Source of the DNA: Roseateles oligotrophus
GTDB taxonomy: Bacteria > Pseudomonadota > Gammaproteobacteria > Burkholderiales > Burkholderiaceae_C
DNA length: 64,000 nt
Reading direction: 5' to 3'
Assembly: GCF_025717515.1 (NCBI RefSeq)
Contig: NZ_JAJIRN010000007.1
Span: 124,001-188,000 of the forward strand
Positions within the stretch are counted from its first letter, which is position 1. The number at the start of each line of letters is the position of its first letter. The notes under the pieces are model-generated. The model searched no databases, was not told the origin of the DNA, and worked only from the letters and a program-made list of their open reading frames with translations. Below, piece after piece: positions 58,527-64,000 of the stretch. The translations under genes and the position numbers were made by a program.

Positions 58527-61190
58527 ATGAGACAGAAAAAATTATCCTGGTTGATTCAAGCAATCTTCGTCATGCCGGCCATCGGCACTAACGCCTTGGC
58601 GCAGCAGGCAGCGCCCGCCGCTCCGAACAACCCGAGCGCGCCGAATGCGCCGAAAGCGGAATTGGAAGCAGTGGTCGTGACCGGCATCCGCGCCTCGGTG
58701 CGCAGCGCGCTGTCGACCAAAGAAATGTCTAACAGCATGGTGGAAGTGATCGCGTCGGAAGACATCGGCAAGCTGCCCGACACCACCATCGCCGAGTCGC
58801 TGGCCCGCCTGCCCGGCTTGTCCGCCGGCATCGACCGCGGCAATGCCAGCCAGATCGTGGCGCGTGGCCTCGGCCCGCGCTTCGTCGGCGCGACGCTCAA
58901 TGGCCGCGAGTTCGCCTCCAGTGAGCCCGACCGCGCGGTGCGCTTCGAGATGTTCCCGTCCGAATCGGTGTCGGGTGCTACCGTCTACAAGACCCAGTCG
59001 GCCGAGCTGATCGAAGGCGGCATTGCCACCACCATTGACTTGCAGACCGTCCAGCCCTTGGCCTACAAGGAGCGCCAGTTGGCGCTGAAGGCCGACGCGC
59101 TGTTTTACCAAATGGGCAGCAAGATCGACGGCGCCAAGACCACGGCACCGCGCCTGGGCGGCATCTATGTCGACCAGTTTGCCAACCGCACCGTCGGCGT
59201 GGCGGTGGCCTTCAGCTACTACGACCAGCCGTCGCTGGAAGACCGGGTCGAGAGCTGGAGTTTCAATGAAGACCATTCCGCCGATATCACCGGCGACGGC
59301 AAGGTCGACAAGACCCGCTGGGGCTTCCAGACCGGCATGAAGAAGGGCAGCAACAAGCGTTCCAGCGCCACCGGCAAGCTTGAGTACAAGCCCAATGCCA
59401 ACCTCGCCATCACCGGCGATGTCTATATGGCCAGGTCCAATATCGAAGAGCCGGCGTTGACCCATGTTCAAGACGGCATCGGCAACTGGGATGGCTGGCA
59501 AAGCGGCAATTTCAGCAATGTCAAGACCGATGGCGGCTACGTCACGGCGGCAACGGTCAAGGACGTCACCCTGCAGACGCTGAACTCGCTGTGGAAGCAG
59601 GACATGAAGAATTTCGCCACCGGTTTGAACGGCAAGTTCAAGACCGATGGCTGGCAGCTCGATGCCGATATTGCCCATTCAACCGCAAGCCGTGACACGC
59701 TGTGGTCGGCTGTTGAATTGAAGAACCTGAAGTCCGGCGCAACAACGTTTGACTTCGGCAAAGACCAATGGATGAGCTATTCGTCCAGCCAAGATACCGG
59801 CAATCCGGCCAACTATTCGAACCAGGTCAGTGAGACCTGGGGCCCGACCAAGGGCGGCCGACTGGACGACAAGTTGGACTCCCAGCAACTGAGCGCCAGC
59901 CGCCTGGTGAGCTGGGGCGATGTCAACAAGATCAAGTTCGGCGCGCGCGCCACGCAGCGCGAGAAGTCCTACGAAGCGATCTCCTGGAACCTCGGCTCGA
60001 CGGCGACGATTCCCACTTCGGGCTTCCAGCGCGTGACGGTCGATGGCCGGCCCGACTTTGTCGAGTTGGTCGGCGGCTTCGCCGATGCCGTGGGCAAGTA
60101 CTTCGGCCCAGCAGCCTTGAGCTCGGAGGGCCGCAGCTCGACCGATGCCAATCTGGTGCAAGACAATTGGCGGGCGAAAGAGAGCAATTCGGCCGTTTAC
60201 GCCCAGGCCGATCTGGCCGGCCAGACCTTCGGCGGCATGAGCTACCGCGGCAACGCCGGCCTGCGCGCCATCCACAGCAGCCAGACCGGCTATGGCTATG
60301 AGCAGCGCAATGGCGGCAAGCCCAGCGCCGTCTCCGATGGCACCAGCTACACAAAGTTCCTGCCCAGCATGAACTTGATCCTGAATCTGGATGAAGAAGA
60401 AGTGAACCAGGTCCGCTTCGGACTGGCGCGTGCGATGTCGCGCGCACCGCTGGACGTGATGAACAACGCCCACACGGTCACCATCGATCCCAAGGGCATA
60501 GACCCGACCATCGTGAGCGGCGGCAACCCGCGACTCAAGCCGATGATGGCGGACCAGATCGACCTGACCTTTATGCGTTTCTTCGGCAAGGGCAGCTTGG
60601 TCTCGGCCGGTCTGTTCTACAAGGAGATCAGCGACTACATCGGCATCGCCTCGGTCAAGGGCAGCTTCGAAGGCAAGCCGGCCTATTTCACCCAACAGGT
60701 CAACCGCGACGGCGGCCATGTGCAGGGCTTCGAACTGGTCTATCAGCAGGCCTTCACCACCTTGCCGGCGCCGTTCAACGGCCTGGGCTTGCTGAGCAAC
60801 TACACCTACTCCGACAGCAATATCAAGGAGAACGGTGACCGCAGCGGCCAGAGCTTCAGTCCCATCGCCACCAACGGTTTGATGAAGCACAACGGCGGCC
60901 TGACGCTCTGGTACGAGCATGACGGCTTCGAGGCACGCCTGGCGGCCAACTACCACTCGGCGTTCAACCGCGCCCCGACCTGGGACTCGACCGCCTTCCA
61001 GCTCAACGGTGCGGAAACCTGGGTGTCCTTGAACCTGTCCAAGCAGATCACGCAGCAGATGCAGGTTCGCTTCGGGGTCGAGAATTTGACCAATCAAAAG
61101 GTCATCTACACCGATCCGATGAATGCCTACCACCAGACTAACTTCCAGTTCGGTAGGCGCTTCAATGTGGGGCTTTCTTTCAAGCTCTAA
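58527..61190 (+). CDS. TonB-dependent receptor of the Xanthomonas/Caulobacter carbohydrate type
   Basis: Outer-membrane receptor of 887 residues. After a signal peptide (LIQAIFVMPAIGTNALAQ) comes a TonB box region (AVVVTGIRASVRSAL) and a plug with TTIAESLARLPGLSAGIDRG, SQIVARGLGPRF and SAELIEGGIATTIDL, the hallmark of TIGR01782-type receptors involved in plant-polysaccharide uptake. The barrel ends NVGLSFKL. ATG at 58527 is chosen; the frame upstream is unsupported. Its convergent neighbours include GH53 galactanase, so (arabino)galactan oligosaccharides are a likely substrate (inference). Confidence 0.92.
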   Translation: MRQKKLSWLIQAIFVMPAIGTNALAQQAAPAAPNNPSAPNAPKAELEAVVVTGIRASVRSALSTKEMSNSMVEVIASEDIGKLPDTTIAESLARLPGLSAGIDRGNASQIVARGLGPRFVGATLNGREFASSEPDRAVRFEMFPSESVSGATVYKTQSAELIEGGIATTIDLQTVQPLAYKERQLALKADALFYQMGSKIDGAKTTAPRLGGIYVDQFANRTVGVAVAFSYYDQPSLEDRVESWSFNEDHSADITGDGKVDKTRWGFQTGMKKGSNKRSSATGKLEYKPNANLAITGDVYMARSNIEEPALTHVQDGIGNWDGWQSGNFSNVKTDGGYVTAATVKDVTLQTLNSLWKQDMKNFATGLNGKFKTDGWQLDADIAHSTASRDTLWSAVELKNLKSGATTFDFGKDQWMSYSSSQDTGNPANYSNQVSETWGPTKGGRLDDKLDSQQLSASRLVSWGDVNKIKFGARATQREKSYEAISWNLGSTATIPTSGFQRVTVDGRPDFVELVGGFADAVGKYFGPAALSSEGRSSTDANLVQDNWRAKESNSAVYAQADLAGQTFGGMSYRGNAGLRAIHSSQTGYGYEQRNGGKPSAVSDGTSYTKFLPSMNLILNLDEEEVNQVRFGLARAMSRAPLDVMNNAHTVTIDPKGIDPTIVSGGNPRLKPMMADQIDLTFMRFFGKGSLVSAGLFYKEISDYIGIASVKGSFEGKPAYFTQQVNRDGGHVQGFELVYQQAFTTLPAPFNGLGLLSNYTYSDSNIKENGDRSGQSFSPIATNGLMKHNGGLTLWYEHDGFEARLAANYHSAFNRAPTWDSTAFQLNGAETWVSLNLSKQITQQMQVRFGVENLTNQKVIYTDPMNAYHQTNFQFGRRFNVGLSFKL

Positions 61191-61232
61191 GCCTTGCCGT
61201 GGCCCTCAGCGATATGAAATCCTTGGGGGCGC

Positions 61233-62192
61233 TTAGAAGGTGGCCCGCCTCCCAGCCACCTCCTGCAGCGCCTGCAGCATGGCGGCGGCGGCGGGGGATA
61301 ACTGGCTGTTCTTGCGGGTCACGATGCCGTAGGAATCCATTCTTATGCCGAGATCGAAGGGCAGCACGGTCAGCAGGCCGGTATCCAGATAGGCCTGCAC
61401 CAACTCGACCGGCAGGGCCACGACCATATCGCTGCCCATCAATAAATTCGCGACCACGGGCAGCGCCACGGTTTCCACCAACTCGGCCGGCGGATCCAAG
61501 CCTTGCGCCAGAAATAGCGCGGTCAGGCGGTCACGCAGGATGCTTCCGCTGGGCGGCAAGATCCAGCCCGTGCCGACCAGATCGCCAAGTTGCAGATCCG
61601 GATGCTTGGCCAAGGGATGGGCGGCGCGCGCGATCAATTGATGGGGCTCATCATTGAGGGGTTCGAAATTGAGTGCGGCGGCCGAATCGGCGTCAAGAAT
61701 GCGGCCTATCACCAGGTCCAGCTCACCCGCACGCAAGCGCTGTATCAACAGCTTGCTGGCGTCCACCGTGATCGACACATTGACCCTGGTCTGCCGGGCC
61801 TTCAACAGCTTGACGGCCTCGGGCACCAGCGCGATCGAGGGCGTCATCACCGTGCCGACCGCCACCCGCCCGCTCATGCCCGACTGCAACTCCATCACCT
61901 CTTGATGGGCGGCATCCATCTCGGCCAGCGCGGCGCCTGCGCGGCGGATCATCACATCGCCATAAAGCGTTGGGGCGACACCGCGCGGCAAGCGCTCGAA
62001 CAGCTGCACGCCCAGCGCATGCTCCAGCTCGGCCAGCAGCTTGGAGGCGGCCGGCTGAGTCAGGTTGGCGGCTTGCGCCGCGTGCAGGATGGACCCATGC
62101 CGGCCAAGTTCCACCAGCAGCACCATCTGCCGCAGTTTCAGGTGAGAACGAACGAAGCGGTCTGAGGGTTGGGTCAATCGGGGGGCGCTCAT
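61233..62192 (-). CDS. LysR-family regulator, GbpR type
   Basis: Regulator of 319 residues with HTH AAQAANLTQPAASKLLAELE and the FERLPRGVAPTLYGDVMIRRA signature shared with the paralogue at 8790-9743. The effector domain (GRVAVGTVMTPSIALVPEAV) is also alike. It lies 41 bp downstream of the SDR gene, in the galactan operon, and is convergent with the TonB receptor. A galactose- or arabinose-type effector is expected from the GbpR family (inference). Confidence 0.88.
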   Translation of the reverse strand: MSAPRLTQPSDRFVRSHLKLRQMVLLVELGRHGSILHAAQAANLTQPAASKLLAELEHALGVQLFERLPRGVAPTLYGDVMIRRAGAALAEMDAAHQEVMELQSGMSGRVAVGTVMTPSIALVPEAVKLLKARQTRVNVSITVDASKLLIQRLRAGELDLVIGRILDADSAAALNFEPLNDEPHQLIARAAHPLAKHPDLQLGDLVGTGWILPPSGSILRDRLTALFLAQGLDPPAELVETVALPVVANLLMGSDMVVALPVELVQAYLDTGLLTVLPFDLGIRMDSYGIVTRKNSQLSPAAAAMLQALQEVAGRRATF

Positions 62193-62233
62193 GGGGGCAG
62201 TGTAGGCCGTCGAGATTCGAAGGACCGAAGCGG

Positions 62234-63019
62234 CTAATCGTGATAAAGCTGACTGCGGCCGCCGTCGATCAAGATGTCGGCGGCGGTGATGAAACGGGCC
62301 TCATCGCTGGCCAGGAAGAGCGCGGTGTAGGCCACTTCGATCGGTTCGCCCAAGCGTTTGACCGGCAGCAGCTCGGCCTGGCGCTGGGCCTCGGCGTCCG
62401 GGTCGGCAAAGCCGGCCAGCCAGGCCTGGTTCGACTCGGTCATGATGAATCCGGGCGAAATCGAGTTGACCCGCACGCCGCGGCTCGCGTATTCGATGCC
62501 CAGCGACTTGGTCAAGCCCAGCAGCGCATGTTTGGCCACCGGGTAGGGGAAGCAGCCGGGAATGATGCGGTGGCCATGGACCGAGGCGATGTTGACGATG
62601 CTGCCCGCGCCCTGCATCAGCATATGCGGCAGGGCGGCGCGTGCGCAATGCCAGGCGCCGTCCAGGTCGACCGCAAAGCAGCGCTGCCATTGCTCGGGCG
62701 TCATCAAGAGCGGGTCGGCAAACACATTCATGCCGGCGTTGTTGATCAGGATGTCGAGCCGGCCGAAGCGCCGCACCGCCTGCGCCATCATTGCGTTGAC
62801 GGCGCCGGCATCGGCCACATCGGCCTGCACGAACAGGCAGCGGCCGTCCGTCCGGTCAGCGCCCAGCTCGGCACGCAAGTCGGCAGCCGCTTCGTCATCG
62901 CGGTGGCTGTTGATGACGACAAAGGCACCTTCGGCCAGAAACAGTCGGGCGATGGCGCGGCCGATGCCGAGCGTGGAGCCGGTCACCAGCGCGACCTTGT
63001 TTTGCAGTCTGAGGGTCAT
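62234..63019 (-). CDS. SDR-family sugar dehydrogenase (galactose/glucose 1-dehydrogenase type)
   Basis: Short-chain dehydrogenase of 261 residues. Cofactor loop GSTLGIG, NNAG, Ser in NIASVHG and Y-P-V-A-K catalytic pair. It overlaps the GH53 stop by 4 bp, so its product acts on the sugar released from galactan; oxidation of D-galactose to galactonolactone (De Ley-Doudoroff-type route) is the simplest reading, though L-arabinose is possible. Confidence 0.83.
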   Translation of the reverse strand: MTLRLQNKVALVTGSTLGIGRAIARLFLAEGAFVVINSHRDDEAAADLRAELGADRTDGRCLFVQADVADAGAVNAMMAQAVRRFGRLDILINNAGMNVFADPLLMTPEQWQRCFAVDLDGAWHCARAALPHMLMQGAGSIVNIASVHGHRIIPGCFPYPVAKHALLGLTKSLGIEYASRGVRVNSISPGFIMTESNQAWLAGFADPDAEAQRQAELLPVKRLGEPIEVAYTALFLASDEARFITAADILIDGGRSQLYHD

Positions 63020-64000
63020 GGTTTTTGTTGGATTGTTGCGTCACTCGGGGACAGCGCGCGCCAGGCATCGAGCACCGGCAAGGCCTGACCCTTGAAATCG
63101 AACAGGGTGGTATTGGATACGGCGTTAGGTCCGGCTTTGGCATCGCTCTCTCGTAGCGCCCAGCCGACGCCGGGCGTGGCGATCATCACCGGGTCCCAAT
63201 AGAGCAGGCCCAGCACACGCGGCTCGCGTTTGAGCAGATCGAACAGCTCGCGCATGAAGTCGCGCTGGCCCTTGGGTGAGCTCATCAAAGGCGGATAGGG
63301 GCCGTTGTCGCTCAATTGGCCCGGGCTGCCGTCCGGCAGTGTCGGGCTCCAGTTGAAGCCGACTTCCATCAAGAGCAGGTCCTTGTCGTAATGAGTGCTG
63401 ACCGCGCGGCTGAAGGCGGCCATTTGGGCGGCCGTCTTCCGGGTCCAGAAGGGGTAGTAGGACGAGCCAATGACGTCCCACTCGACGCCGTGCGCCTGGG
63501 CCTGATCAAACCAGTCGCGGTACTTGGCCAGATTGCCGCCGTCGTCCAGATGCAAGACGATCTTGCTCTTAGGCGCCACCGACTTGACCGCCGCGTGGCC
63601 GGCGCGCAAGAGCGCCGCCAAGCCGGGCCAGCCCTGCGCGCCGGGTGGCGATATCGCGCCGTAAGGGTAGAGCATGCCATGCTCGATCTCATTGCCCAGC
63701 GAGATGAACTCGGGGCTGGTGCCCTGGGCTTGCAGGGCCAGCATGACCTCGCGGGTGCGCTCGAACACCAGCTCGGCCAAGCGAGTGCGCCGCGCCGCTT
63801 CGTCCGCTAAGGGCTGCAACTCGGCGCGCCATTTTGTCGGCAGACCTTGTGTTTTGGAGTTGGTCCAGAAGTCGCTGTAATGCAGGGTCAGCTGAATCTG
63901 CATCTGCAGCGCCTTGGCGCGGCGCGCCATGCGCAGCAGATCGGGCAGATCCATCGAACCCTCGGGCCAGTAATAGCCTTCGGCGCCGCTGCCCGGGCCG
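63016..64000 (-). CDS. GH53 endo-beta-1,4-galactanase, N-terminus beyond right edge
   Basis: Arabinogalactan endo-beta-1,4-galactanase that cuts the pectic galactan backbone. The frame is open from the stop at 63016 to the window end (about 328 residues visible), with the N-terminal strands and any signal peptide missing. The acid/base Glu is in SLGNEIEHG and the nucleophile Glu in MEVGFNWSP; YYWPEGSMDLPDLLRMARRA and LHYSDFW are standard GH53 strings. An internal ATG at 63954 is not the true start, because conserved sequence (GYYWPEGS) continues upstream. Confidence 0.92.
   Translation of the reverse strand, partial: GPGSGAEGYYWPEGSMDLPDLLRMARRAKALQMQIQLTLHYSDFWTNSKTQGLPTKWRAELQPLADEAARRTRLAELVFERTREVMLALQAQGTSPEFISLGNEIEHGMLYPYGAISPPGAQGWPGLAALLRAGHAAVKSVAPKSKIVLHLDDGGNLAKYRDWFDQAQAHGVEWDVIGSSYYPFWTRKTAAQMAAFSRAVSTHYDKDLLLMEVGFNWSPTLPDGSPGQLSDNGPYPPLMSSPKGQRDFMRELFDLLKREPRVLGLLYWDPVMIATPGVGWALRESDAKAGPNAVSNTTLFDFKGQALPVLDAWRALSPSDATIQQKP

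Noticed and set aside
1-64000. CRISPR arrays, insertion sequences, prophage, integrases, tRNA or rRNA genes
   Set aside because: No regularly spaced repeats, transposase or integrase motifs, or tRNA-like cloverleaf sequences were noticed on either strand.

Overview
This is a high-GC chromosomal segment (roughly 65% G+C by eye) of a proteobacterium, most likely a betaproteobacterium of the order Burkholderiales (a Roseateles/Paucibacter/Rubrivivax-like plant-polymer degrader). That placement is inferred from codon use, two GbpR-type LysR regulators, TonB receptors next to glycosidases, and a tannin/gallate locus. I saw no phage, insertion sequence, CRISPR array, rRNA or tRNA. Almost every gene sits in tightly packed operons with ATGA-type overlaps.

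Layout. (1) 1-7441: a tannin/gallate module. DctQ-DctM-DctP TRAP transporter, tannase lipoprotein and gallate dioxygenase (cut by the left edge) lie on the minus strand. A divergent LysR regulator follows, with a clear T-N11-A box beside its start, then a ModA-like binding protein without an obvious signal peptide. (2) 7881-8606: an exported beta-carbonic anhydrase. (3) 8790-21122: an eleven-gene minus-strand arabinan operon. In transcription order it encodes L-2-keto-3-deoxyarabonate dehydratase, secreted GH43 arabinanase, an ABC transporter (ATPase, two permeases, lipoprotein), cytoplasmic GH51 and GH43 arabinofuranosidases, GH97, a GntR/FadR repressor and a GbpR-type LysR. The GH97 gene carries an in-frame palindromic repeat. 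(4) 21298-23707, divergent: aldose 1-dehydrogenase (SDR), aldose 1-epimerase and a YciA-like thioesterase. (5) 23897-28889: a compact unit of GcvPA-like, GcvPB-like, AcoX/NAD-kinase-like and SDR genes. Both glycine-decarboxylase-like subunits have changed family motifs.

(6) 29010-46481: a long plus-strand operon with a Gfo/Idh/MocA-aldo/keto reductase fusion, two more Gfo/Idh/MocA oxidoreductases, two xylose-isomerase-like TIM barrels, a second sugar ABC transporter, a GH63-like glycosidase, a LacI regulator, glucokinase, a TonB receptor and a small cupin. This resembles oxidoreductive (3-keto-sugar) glycoside catabolism that ends in glucose. (7) 46507-52818: a GcvA-type LysR, then an ArsR repressor divergent from an RND efflux pair with a DUF2892 membrane protein; a perfect 22-bp operator lies between ArsR and the pump genes. 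(8) 52832-58241, minus strand: a beta-oxidation operon (acyl-CoA dehydrogenase, thiolase, hydratase/3-hydroxyacyl-CoA dehydrogenase) with an M14-type metallopeptidase-like gene at its end. (9) 58527-64000: a TonB receptor convergent with a GH53 galactanase (cut by the right edge), SDR and a second GbpR-type LysR.

Together the window is a plant-cell-wall and plant-phenolic utilisation region: tannin esters to gallate, arabinan to L-arabinose and 2-ketoglutarate semialdehyde, galactan to galactose, and an unidentified glucoside to glucose. The two least conventional systems are the divergent GcvP-like/AcoX-like unit and the oxidoreductive glycoside operon with its fused dehydrogenase-reductase.
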